From the NCBI GenBank assembly GCA_910588855.1, contig CAJUSR010000002.1:210993-274992 (forward strand): a DNA stretch of 64,000 bases, given 5' to 3'. Source of the stretch: an uncultured Kineothrix sp. (GTDB lineage Bacteria; Bacillota; Clostridia; Lachnospirales; Lachnospiraceae). Made by a program: the position numbers and the translations under genes. Numbering within the stretch: the first letter of the stretch is position 1; each line of letters opens with the position of its first letter. The notes under the pieces were generated by a model. That model was given only the letters and a program-made list of their open reading frames with translations, ran no database searches and had not been told where the DNA came from. Below are positions 36,125 to 43,318 of this stretch, in pieces.

Positions 36125-36151
36125 CGAAAAAGCCCTTTAAAAGGGCTTTCG
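36125..36151 (-). terminator. Weak terminator between acpP and rnc
   Basis: Minus-strand GAAAGCCC-TTTTAAA-GGGCTTTTTC, eight pairs followed by five T within the stem end. It would partly separate plsX-acpP from rnc-smc-ftsY. Confidence 0.6.
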
Positions 36152-36183
36152 ATAAATTGCTGCCAAAAGCAGCGCATTTGCAA

Positions 36184-36414
36184 CTAATTAATAGTTTTCT
36201 TGATTAATTCAACCGCCTCTTCAACCGTACTGATTTTTTCAGCTTCTTCCGCAGGGATTTCAATGTCAAATTCTTCTTCTATTCCCATAATAATCTGGAA
36301 CACATCCAAGGAGTCCGCCCCTAAATCATCTGTAAAAGTTGTCTCCATCGTAATTTCTTCCACATCCACGCTCAATACTTCGGCAATCACTTTTTTTAAC
36401 TTTTCAAATTCCAT
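36184..36414 (-). CDS. acpP: Acyl carrier protein
   Basis: 76-residue acidic carrier of fatty acyl chains. The phosphopantetheine Ser lies in DDLGADSLDVFQI. It follows plsX by 15 bases; PlsX uses acyl-ACP as substrate. Confidence 0.97.
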   Translation of the reverse strand: MEFEKLKKVIAEVLSVDVEEITMETTFTDDLGADSLDVFQIIMGIEEEFDIEIPAEEAEKISTVEEAVELIKKTIN

Positions 36415-36429
36415 ATTAATAGCCCTTTC

Positions 36430-37443
36430 TTATTCATCTTCCAGAGTAATTTTTTCTTTTATTTTATCATTAATCTTCTGTTCTTTAAACGTGACACATT
36501 GAAGGACAGAATTTTTAATTTCTATCGCCTTGGAACTTCCATGTGTTTTAACTACAAGCCCTTTCAGCCCTAAAAGCGGCGCCCCGCCATACTGCTCCAA
36601 ATCAAATTCCTTCAGCGTCTCTTTCAACGCCGGCTTTACAAGCAGCGCCCCAATCTTGCTTCGCAAGGATGTCATCATCCCGGCCTTCACTTTTTTGATT
36701 AACGTTCCACCAACTCCTTCGTACAATTTTAGTATTACGTTGCCTACAAATGCTTCGCATACAACGACATCCGCATATCCGGCAGGGATATCCCTTGCCT
36801 CAATGCTTCCAATAAAATTGATGTCCGGGCAATTTTTCAGCAAAGGAAAGGTTTCTTTTACCAATGCGTTTCCCTTGTCTTCCTCCGCGCCGATATTGAC
36901 AATCGCCACTCTAGGGTTTTTCACCTTCATAATGCTTTCCATATATACGCTGCCGATTTTAGCAAACTGTACCAGATGGGATGGCCTTGCATCCACATTG
37001 GCACCGCAGTCAATCAGCAATGCCGTGCCTTTTTCCGTTGGGATTAACGGTGCTAACGGCGGCCGTTCCACGCCTTTTAACCGGCCTACAATTACTTGGC
37101 CGCCTACCAATGTAGCGCCGGTACTCCCTGCGGATACATAAGCATCACATTCCCCGGACTTTACAAGCTGTAATGCCTTTACAATAGAAGAATCTTTTTT
37201 CTTACGGATTGCCATAACCGGCGGTTCCGCAGTCTCAATTACTTCCGTTGCATTTATAATCTCCACTTGCTCCTGTTTATAATTATACTTTTCCAGCTCT
37301 TTCTTTATGATATCCTCTGCCCCTACCAGGCAGATTTTTACGCAGCTGTTTTCATTTGCAGCTTCCAAAGCCCCTTTAATAATTTCTGAGGGCGCATTAT
37401 CCCCGCCCATTGCATCAACAGCAACTTTTACCATTTCTGACAT
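36430..37443 (-). CDS. plsX: Phosphate acyltransferase PlsX
   Basis: Makes acyl-phosphate from acyl-ACP, the donor for PlsY. 337 residues with MVKVAVDAMGGDNAPSEI at the N-terminus, STGATLVGG and CEAFVGNVILKLYEG. It has its own promoter and is followed by acpP. PlsY and GpsA, the next steps, are in a separate unit about 31 kb away. Confidence 0.97.
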   Translation of the reverse strand: MSEMVKVAVDAMGGDNAPSEIIKGALEAANENSCVKICLVGAEDIIKKELEKYNYKQEQVEIINATEVIETAEPPVMAIRKKKDSSIVKALQLVKSGECDAYVSAGSTGATLVGGQVIVGRLKGVERPPLAPLIPTEKGTALLIDCGANVDARPSHLVQFAKIGSVYMESIMKVKNPRVAIVNIGAEEDKGNALVKETFPLLKNCPDINFIGSIEARDIPAGYADVVVCEAFVGNVILKLYEGVGGTLIKKVKAGMMTSLRSKIGALLVKPALKETLKEFDLEQYGGAPLLGLKGLVVKTHGSSKAIEIKNSVLQCVTFKEQKINDKIKEKITLEDE

Positions 37444-37468
37444 GATAAACCTCCTAATACCTTTCTCT

Positions 37469-37497
37469 AATATACTAAACCCCTATCTAAAAATCAA
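37469..37497 (-). promoter_or_regulatory. Promoter for plsX-acpP
   Basis: Minus-strand -35 TTGATT (37492-37497), 17-base spacer, -10 TATATT (37469-37474), about 25 bases before the plsX start. I see no convincing FapR-type palindrome overlapping it. Confidence 0.75.
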
Positions 37498-37561
37498 GTC
37501 ATTTTTTCATGTTATAAAAAATGTTGTTTGACAGGCACCTGGCACCCGAATCTTATGGTAA

Positions 37562-37650
37562 AAAAAGAATCCTGTTTGCAGGATTCTCCGCCTGCGGCGA
37601 ACCGAAACAGCGACATGCTTCCCCTCTGCCGCAGTGCGATAATTACTTTT
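37562..37650 (+). repeat. G+C-rich hairpin repeat, copy 3
   Basis: Begins AAAAAGAATCCTGTTTGCAG and ends GCGATAATTACTTT. It is preceded by CACCCGAATCTTATGG and followed by the GTGTC-TTC-GACAC hairpin (37666-37682) that also accompanies copy 1. It lies between rpmF and plsX, on the opposite strand orientation to copy 1. Confidence 0.85.
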
Positions 37651-37726
37651 TACTATATGGTAAAAAAGTGTCTTCGACACTTCATCAATTAATGTCCTTC
37701 TGTTAAAGGGCTTTCCTATAAAGCAA

Positions 37727-37757
37727 GAAAAAAGGCTTCCCCTTAAAGGAAAGCCTT
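37727..37757 (-). terminator. Terminator of rpmF
   Basis: Minus-strand AAGGCTTTCC-TTTAAGG-GGAAGCCTT followed by TTTTTC, about 35 bases after the rpmF stop. One base is bulged in the stem. Confidence 0.8.
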
Positions 37758-37790
37758 GCTTTTCATCATTGAAACCGAATAAGGACTTCT

Positions 37791-37973
37791 TTATTCATTC
37801 ACTGCAATGATTTCTTTTTTGTTGTAAGAGCCGCATTTTTTACATACGCGGTGGGGCACCATCAATGCGCCGCATTTGCTGCATTTTACCAACGTAGGAG
37901 CCTTCATTTTCCAATTTGCTCTTCTCTTATCTCTTCTGGATTTGGAAGATTTATTTTTAGGACAAATAGACAT
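37791..37973 (-). CDS. rpmF: 50S ribosomal protein L32, zinc-binding form
   Basis: 60 residues. The pattern CSKCGALMVPHRVCKKCG holds the four Cys of a zinc ribbon. The N-terminus carries the family's KSSKSRRDKRRANWK. It directly follows DUF177 with a two-base gap. Confidence 0.96.
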   Translation of the reverse strand: MSICPKNKSSKSRRDKRRANWKMKAPTLVKCSKCGALMVPHRVCKKCGSYNKKEIIAVNE

Positions 37974-37975
37974 CG

Positions 37976-38497
37976 TTACACCTCCCTTTTTGATTCAAAA
38001 ATATCTTTTATCCTTGCCATCCTTGGGTCTGGCACAAATGTATCACACCCGCATCCCCCTGTATTCAAATCTTTCCCGCATTTCATGCAAATTCCTTTAC
38101 AGTCCGGTTTGCATAAGACCTTTGTAGGCAAGTTCATAAAGCATTCGTTTTTTATCAAGCTGTCTATGTTAAGCCGATACCCTTCCATGAAAACCTGGCT
38201 GTCTTCCTCTTCTTCCACGGGTTCGTCCGGCGCTGCCACCTGCCTCTCGAAATGAAGGGATATCTTTTCCGGTACGGCTTTCAGGCAACGGTCACATTTC
38301 ATGCCTAATGTCAAATCCATCCGCCCCTCCACAGATGCTTTATTCATTCCAAGGTTTTTCAAAGTAAGGGAAACCGGAGTTTTCTCCGTTATAGGAAAAT
38401 CACCCATACGGCTGCTTATTTGCGTAAGCTCCGTCTCTGCCTGTATCTCCTTCACTTTTCCTTCTGATGTCAGCACATCGGTTAGGTTAATTAACAT
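37976..38497 (-). CDS. DUF177 (YceD/YlbN) family protein
   Basis: 173 residues. A CDRC pair lies in the middle, and a Cys-rich C-terminal part (CKPDCKGICMKCGKDL, GGCGC) probably binds metal. The family is linked to 23S rRNA accumulation or processing and is almost always next to rpmF, as here. The gene has a consensus promoter of its own. Confidence 0.9.
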   Translation of the reverse strand: MLINLTDVLTSEGKVKEIQAETELTQISSRMGDFPITEKTPVSLTLKNLGMNKASVEGRMDLTLGMKCDRCLKAVPEKISLHFERQVAAPDEPVEEEEDSQVFMEGYRLNIDSLIKNECFMNLPTKVLCKPDCKGICMKCGKDLNTGGCGCDTFVPDPRMARIKDIFESKREV

Positions 38498-38528
38498 AAC
38501 TAGCTCCTTATGATTTTACACTCTGTCA

Positions 38529-38557
38529 ATTATACATACCAAATATAGGTTTGTCAA
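38529..38557 (-). promoter_or_regulatory. Consensus promoter for DUF177-rpmF
   Basis: Minus-strand -35 TTGACA (38552-38557), 17-base spacer, -10 TATAAT (38529-38534): a full match to the sigma-A consensus. It fills the gap between pta and DUF177. Confidence 0.92.
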
Positions 38558-38564
38558 GCTATTT

Positions 38565-39566
38565 TTACGCTAATTGGGCCTGCACTGCCGTTAATGCAAC
38601 AACACCTACGATATCCTGCCAGGAACAGCCGCGGGATAAATCGTTTACCGGTTTGGAAATGCCTTGCAGCATGGGTCCATAAGCTTCTGCCTTGGCCAGA
38701 CGCTGCACCAGTTTATAACCGATATTGCCGCAGTCCAGATTCGGGAAAATAAGTACGTTGGCTTTGCCTGCCACTTCACTTCCGGGAGCCTTTGATTTGG
38801 CAACCTGAGGAACCAGCGCGGCATCGGTCTGCAACTCACCGTCCAACAATAGGTGCGGATATTTTTCATGGGCAATCTTCGTTGCCTCTACTACTTTATC
38901 CACCAACGGATGTTTCGCACTTCCCTTTGTAGAGTGGGACAGCATTGCAATAATCGGTTTGGTGCCTACCAACTGTTTGAAACTTTTGGCGCTGGTATCT
39001 GCAATTGCCGCCAGTTCTTCCGGCGTAGGATCCTGATTCAATCCGCAGTCTGCAAAGAGGAAAGTTCCCTTATCGCCGAATTTACAGTCAGGTACATCTA
39101 AAAGGAAAAAGCCGGAAACCAGTTTCACGCCCGGAGCTGTTTTTAGTATCTGTAATGCCGGTCGCAAAGTATCTGCAGTGGCATGGCATGCCCCGGCTAC
39201 CATCCCGTCCGCATCATTGGCCTTTACCATCATTACCCCGAATGTCAGGTAATCTTTCAAAAGAATATCCCTTGCTTTTTCCGGGGTCATCCCTTTCGAT
39301 TTCCTCGTTTCATATAGAAGCTCCACATACCCGTCCAGTTTATCCGTCGTAGCCGGATCAATAATGTTTGCTCCGTCCAAATCCACTTCCAGCCATCCGG
39401 CACCGTCCATAATCTTTTCCTCATTGCCAACCATAATGATGTTTGCAATTCCTTCTGCCATAATATTGGCTGCGGCAATCAATGTCCTTTTGTCAGTCGT
39501 TTCCGGCAAGACAATCGTTTTCCTGTCGCTTCTCGCTTTTTCCTTAATAATGTCAATATAGGCCAT
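38565..39566 (-). CDS. pta: Phosphate acetyltransferase
   Basis: Interconverts acetyl-CoA and acetyl phosphate in acetate fermentation. 333 residues with KTIVLPETTDKRTLIAA at the N-terminus and AGACHATADTLRPALQI and SKAPGSEVAGKANVLIFPN later. RBS AAAGGAG lies ten bases before ATG. In many Clostridia ackA follows pta and precedes DUF177-rpmF; here the pta-DUF177 gap is only 67 bases and ackA is absent. Confidence 0.96.
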   Translation of the reverse strand: MAYIDIIKEKARSDRKTIVLPETTDKRTLIAAANIMAEGIANIIMVGNEEKIMDGAGWLEVDLDGANIIDPATTDKLDGYVELLYETRKSKGMTPEKARDILLKDYLTFGVMMVKANDADGMVAGACHATADTLRPALQILKTAPGVKLVSGFFLLDVPDCKFGDKGTFLFADCGLNQDPTPEELAAIADTSAKSFKQLVGTKPIIAMLSHSTKGSAKHPLVDKVVEATKIAHEKYPHLLLDGELQTDAALVPQVAKSKAPGSEVAGKANVLIFPNLDCGNIGYKLVQRLAKAEAYGPMLQGISKPVNDLSRGCSWQDIVGVVALTAVQAQLA

Positions 39567-39791
39567 ACCTACAAAACTCCTTTCCGGTTTATTCTAAATG
39601 AGTAATGGGGAAGCTATAAGTTGTTGGAATATTCGGCAAATCGATTGGCTTTATAAATTATTTGCTTCGCCATTGCCTATTTATTCTAAAGGTTTCGTTA
39701 TTAAGGATTATACAAGATTTCATTATTTCGCACAAGAAAAAAATCAAGGAAATCCGCTTTTGGGAATATTGCGGCTCCCCGGTTATATATA

Positions 39792-39833
39792 TGTTTTTAT
39801 AAAGCAAAAAACTGTTTTTATAAAGCAAAAAAA
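39792..39833. repeat. 21-bp tandem duplication upstream of pta
   Basis: TGTTTTTATAAAGCAAAAAA followed by C (39792-39812) and then the same 20 bases followed by A (39813-39833). It sits inside a loose CCGGTT...AACCGG arc. The rest of 39567-39889 is A+T-rich with no gene that I can support. Confidence 0.8.
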
Positions 39834-39901
39834 CCGGAACTTGCATAACTATGTGAACCATGTTACCCTAGAAAAAAATCAAAAACCCGGCTTCAGACAA
39901 C

Positions 39902-40093
39902 AATGTCATTTAGTTAGCGTCTTGATTCAGCCGTGAGGAACATAAAATGCTCAAGGAACCCGTTAAAAAGCGTCGGCACTTAACGAGGTTCCTCACGAGT
40001 TTAGTGTCCGTTACGCTTTTTACCGAGCGAAAGCGTGGTGACGGAGCATTTTATGTTCCTCACGGCGTCCGGTACCGTTAACTAAATGACATT
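39902..40093. mobile_element. 192-bp MITE-like element with terminal inverted repeats
   Basis: The ends are AATGTCATTTAGTTAGCG and the inverted complement AATGTCATTTAGTTAACG: 17 of 18 match. Immediately outside, GCTTCAGACAAC occurs on both sides (39890-39901 and 40094-40105), consistent with a 12-bp target duplication. Inside, a perfect 22-bp inverted repeat (39931-39952 and 40044-40065, CCGTGAGGAAC... type) and smaller internal arms (AAAAAGCG/CGCTTTTT) let almost the whole element fold into one hairpin. There is no open reading frame of note. It lies between pta and tmcAL, which diverge. Confidence 0.8.
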
Positions 40094-40203
40094 GCTTCAG
40101 ACAACGGGATTTTTGCCTCTGGTGGCATTGGTCAGACATCCATGTAACTATAGCTATTTTCCTCATTGGCTGGGGGAATAAATTGGGGGAAAGGAGGATT
40201 TTT

Positions 40204-41448
40204 ATGAAAATCACAGGAGTAATTGCGGAATATAATCCGTTCCATAACGGGCATAAGTATCATATTGAGCAAGCCCGCATGCTTTCCGGGGCGGATTATG
40301 TGATTGCTATTATCAGCGGCGACTTTACCCAACGGGGAACACCTGCCGTGATAGATAAATATACCCGTACGCGAATGGCCCTTTTAAACGGAGCGGATTT
40401 GGTATTGGAATTGCCGGCTGTTTATGCTGCAGGCAGTGCGGAATTTTTCTCTATGGGGGCCGTCACCCTTCTGGACAAATTGGGGGCGGTTGATTTTTTG
40501 TGCTTTGGCAGCGAATGCGGCAACTTAAAAACCCTGTCCCGTCTTTCCGCTATTTTATTGGAAGAACCGGAAGAATACCGCACCGCCCTGCGTCTGGAAC
40601 AAAAAAAGGGGCTGTCCTTCCCTAAGGCAAGAAGCCTTGCCTTACAGCATTGCTGCCCTTTTGACGCGGATATTACATCCTCCCCCAACAATATTCTCGG
40701 TATGGAATATATCAAAGCATTGCTGAAAAGAAACAGCCCTATTGTTCCCCTTACGATTCAAAGGAGGGGGAACGGCTATCATGATGTCTCTTTAAAGGCA
40801 TCTGACCAGCCGGAATCCCCCCTCCTTAGTTCTGCTACTGCCATCCGCGGCAGCATCACTTCTGACGGAAATTTTGCAGAGATTAAAAATCATGTACCGG
40901 ATTCTGTTTTTCGGCTGTTGGAAAAAGCTTATGGGAAAGGGTTTCCGGTAACCAGCAACGATTTTTCCCCACTGCTGCACTACAAACTTCTATCGGAAAC
41001 AGGCGGATTTGAGCGGTATCAGGACGTTACGCCTGCCCTGTCCGATAGAATCAAAAAACAAATTTATTACTACAAAGATTTTGAACAATTCTGCGCTTTA
41101 TTAAAGTCTAAAGATATGACTTACTCCCGCATTAGCCGTTGCCTTACCCATATTCTCCTTCAAATGACAACGTCCGGGCTGGAGGAATATAGAAGGCACG
41201 ATTTTGTATTTTATGCCCGCATCCTTGGTTTTAAAAGGGAATCCGCGGGGCTGTTTGGCGTGCTGAAAGCAAACGCCTCCATCCCGCTCCTTTCCAAGCT
41301 GGCGGACGCAGCCTCCCTTTTGTCTGCCCCCGGTATCGCTATGTTGGAAGAAGATATACGTATCTCCCATATTTACCGTTCTACCGTATGCGGTAAGTTC
41401 CACATTCCCTTTGTCAACGAATACGTCCAGCCCATTGTTATCCTTTAG
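40204..41448 (+). CDS. tmcAL: tRNA(Met) cytidine acetate ligase
   Basis: Makes ac4C34 in elongator tRNA-Met from acetate and ATP. 414 residues. The N-terminus ITGVIAEYNPFHNGHKYHI carries the HIGH-type nucleotidyltransferase motif, and ISGDFTQRGTPAVIDK follows. The start ATG 40204 is behind AAAGGAGG with a six-base spacer. The family is also known as YlbM and is commonly near pta/DUF177/rpmF. It is divergent from pta with the MITE-like element between. Confidence 0.94.
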   Translation: MKITGVIAEYNPFHNGHKYHIEQARMLSGADYVIAIISGDFTQRGTPAVIDKYTRTRMALLNGADLVLELPAVYAAGSAEFFSMGAVTLLDKLGAVDFLCFGSECGNLKTLSRLSAILLEEPEEYRTALRLEQKKGLSFPKARSLALQHCCPFDADITSSPNNILGMEYIKALLKRNSPIVPLTIQRRGNGYHDVSLKASDQPESPLLSSATAIRGSITSDGNFAEIKNHVPDSVFRLLEKAYGKGFPVTSNDFSPLLHYKLLSETGGFERYQDVTPALSDRIKKQIYYYKDFEQFCALLKSKDMTYSRISRCLTHILLQMTTSGLEEYRRHDFVFYARILGFKRESAGLFGVLKANASIPLLSKLADAASLLSAPGIAMLEEDIRISHIYRSTVCGKFHIPFVNEYVQPIVIL

Positions 41449-41480
41449 CCCCTGTTATCCCAATCTATACAGGGGCTAAA
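41444..41480. terminator. Convergent hairpin shared by tmcAL and the ABC exporter
   Basis: TTTAGCCCCTGT (41444-41455) pairs with ACAGGGGCTAAA (41469-41480), 12 perfect pairs. The arms overlap the stop codons of both converging genes. There is no long T tract, so termination strength is uncertain. Confidence 0.55.
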
Positions 41481-43318
41481 GCCGTTTCCTCAAACTGGGA
41501 ATTGTACAGTTCCGCATAAAAACCATTCTTATCTAATAATTGTTCATGATTTCCCTGCTCAATAATATCACCATCTTTCATGACCAAAATCAAATCCGCA
41601 TCCCTTATTGTCGAAAGGCGGTGGGCAATGACAAAACTGGTTCTTCCTTTCATCAGATTATTCATCGCTTTCTGGATACGCGCTTCCGTCCTCGTGTCCA
41701 CAGAGCTGGTAGCTTCGTCCAATATCAGGATACGGTTATCGGCGAGAATGGCCCTGGCAATGGTCAAAAGCTGTTTCTGCCCGCCTGAAACATTGCTGGC
41801 ATCTTCGTTCAGTTCCATTTGATAGCCGCCCGGCAATGTCTGGATAAAATGATGGGCATGGGCAGCTTTTGCAGCCGCAATCACTTCTTCATCGGTAGCA
41901 TCCAGCCTTCCGTAACGGATATTCTCCATAATCGTTCCCTTAAACAGCCATGTGTCCTGAAGCACCATACCAAAGCCTTCCCTAAGCTCGCTTCTGTTAA
42001 ATTCCCTGATATCGTGCCCATCCACTTTGATGCTCCCGCCGTTCACATCATAAAAGCGCATCAAAAGCTTTACCATCGTCGTTTTCCCTGCACCGGTAGG
42101 CCCTACAATAGCTACTGTCTGCCCGGGTTTTACCTCGCAGCAGAAATCCTGGATAATGATTTTCTCCGGCTGGTAACCGAATCTTACATGGTCGAAATGG
42201 ACAGCGCCCTCTATTTTATCCAGGTGGACCGGATTTTGGGCACTGACGTCTTCTTCCTCTTCATTTAAAAACTCAAAGACCCTTTCCGCCGCGGCAGCCA
42301 TAGACTGCAGCATATTGGAAACCTGTGCCACTTGCGTAATCGGTTGGGTAAAATTTTTCACATACTGGATAAATGCCTGGATATCGCCTACTTCTATGGC
42401 TCCTTTTATAGCAAGCAGGCTGCCGCTTACCGCCACCGCCACATACCCCATGTTTCCTACAAACATCATGATGGGCTGCATCATGCCGGAAAGGAACTGC
42501 GATTTCCAGCCGGACTGGTACAATAGCGCATTAGTTTCGTTAAACTCCCTTAACGCTTCCTCTTCCCTGTTAAATGCCTTTACGATATTGTGCCCGCTGT
42601 AAACCTCTTCCACCTGCCCATTTACCTTCCCCAAATAATTTTGCTGCGCAATGAAATACTTTTGGGAAAATTTTACCACAACCCCGATTAATGCCCCTGA
42701 CACAGGAAGGATAACCAAAGCAATCAATGTCATAACCGGGCTGATGCTCAACATCATAATTAGGATACCAATAATCGTTGTTAGGGAAGTAATCAATTGA
42801 GTTACGCTTTGATTCAGGCTTTGCCCCAAAGTATCGACATCATTGGTAATCCGGGATAAAACTTCGCCCACTGTCCTGGATTCAAAGTATTCCAAAGGCA
42901 TCCTGTTGATTTTCCCTGAAATCTCTTTCCTGAAACGGTAGCAAAGCTTTTGGGAAATCCCTGTCATAATCAATCCCTGGATAAAAGATAGGCAGGCGCT
43001 TAACGCATATACGCCAAGCAATAGCAGAAGGATTCTCCCAATCTTCTCAAAATCAATCCCTCCTGCCCCTGAGACTTTTGCCATCAAACCGTTAAAAAGC
43101 TCTGTCGTTGCCTTGCTCAAAATTTTCGGGCCTACAATGTTGAATGTAGTGCCGCCTATGGCGAAAAGCATAACGGCAGCCAAACCATATCTATACGCTC
43201 CCATATACCGGAAAAGCCTGCCTGTCGTTCCCCTGAAATCCTTGGCTTTTTCTCCGGGCATCATGCCCCCGCCCGGGCCATGCATCCTATGCCTTGGTCT
43301 TGCATTCTGCTCGCTCAT
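41465..43318 (-). CDS. ABC exporter subunit with canonical ATPase site
   Basis: 617-residue half-transporter: N-terminal His/Gly/Met-rich ~30 residues, six membrane helices (about 50-330), then the ATPase with Walker A GPTGAGKTT, signature NVSGGQKQ and Walker B ILILDEATS, including the catalytic Glu. The start ATG overlaps the stop of the upstream half (ATGA), and GGAGG lies nine bases before. Together they form a heterodimeric type IV exporter, probably for drugs, lipids or peptides. The substrate is not deducible. Confidence 0.93.
   Translation of the reverse strand: MSEQNARPRHRMHGPGGGMMPGEKAKDFRGTTGRLFRYMGAYRYGLAAVMLFAIGGTTFNIVGPKILSKATTELFNGLMAKVSGAGGIDFEKIGRILLLLLGVYALSACLSFIQGLIMTGISQKLCYRFRKEISGKINRMPLEYFESRTVGEVLSRITNDVDTLGQSLNQSVTQLITSLTTIIGILIMMLSISPVMTLIALVILPVSGALIGVVVKFSQKYFIAQQNYLGKVNGQVEEVYSGHNIVKAFNREEEALREFNETNALLYQSGWKSQFLSGMMQPIMMFVGNMGYVAVAVSGSLLAIKGAIEVGDIQAFIQYVKNFTQPITQVAQVSNMLQSMAAAAERVFEFLNEEEEDVSAQNPVHLDKIEGAVHFDHVRFGYQPEKIIIQDFCCEVKPGQTVAIVGPTGAGKTTMVKLLMRFYDVNGGSIKVDGHDIREFNRSELREGFGMVLQDTWLFKGTIMENIRYGRLDATDEEVIAAAKAAHAHHFIQTLPGGYQMELNEDASNVSGGQKQLLTIARAILADNRILILDEATSSVDTRTEARIQKAMNNLMKGRTSFVIAHRLSTIRDADLILVMKDGDIIEQGNHEQLLDKNGFYAELYNSQFEETALAPV

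Noticed and set aside
37444..37500. FapR operator upstream of plsX
   Set aside because: TTTAGTATATTAGA only loosely resembles half of the known box, and no matching second half is present.
39658..39861. Short minus-strand frame upstream of pta
   Set aside because: It reads through an A+T-rich tandem repeat, has no ribosome-binding site, and the composition is non-coding.
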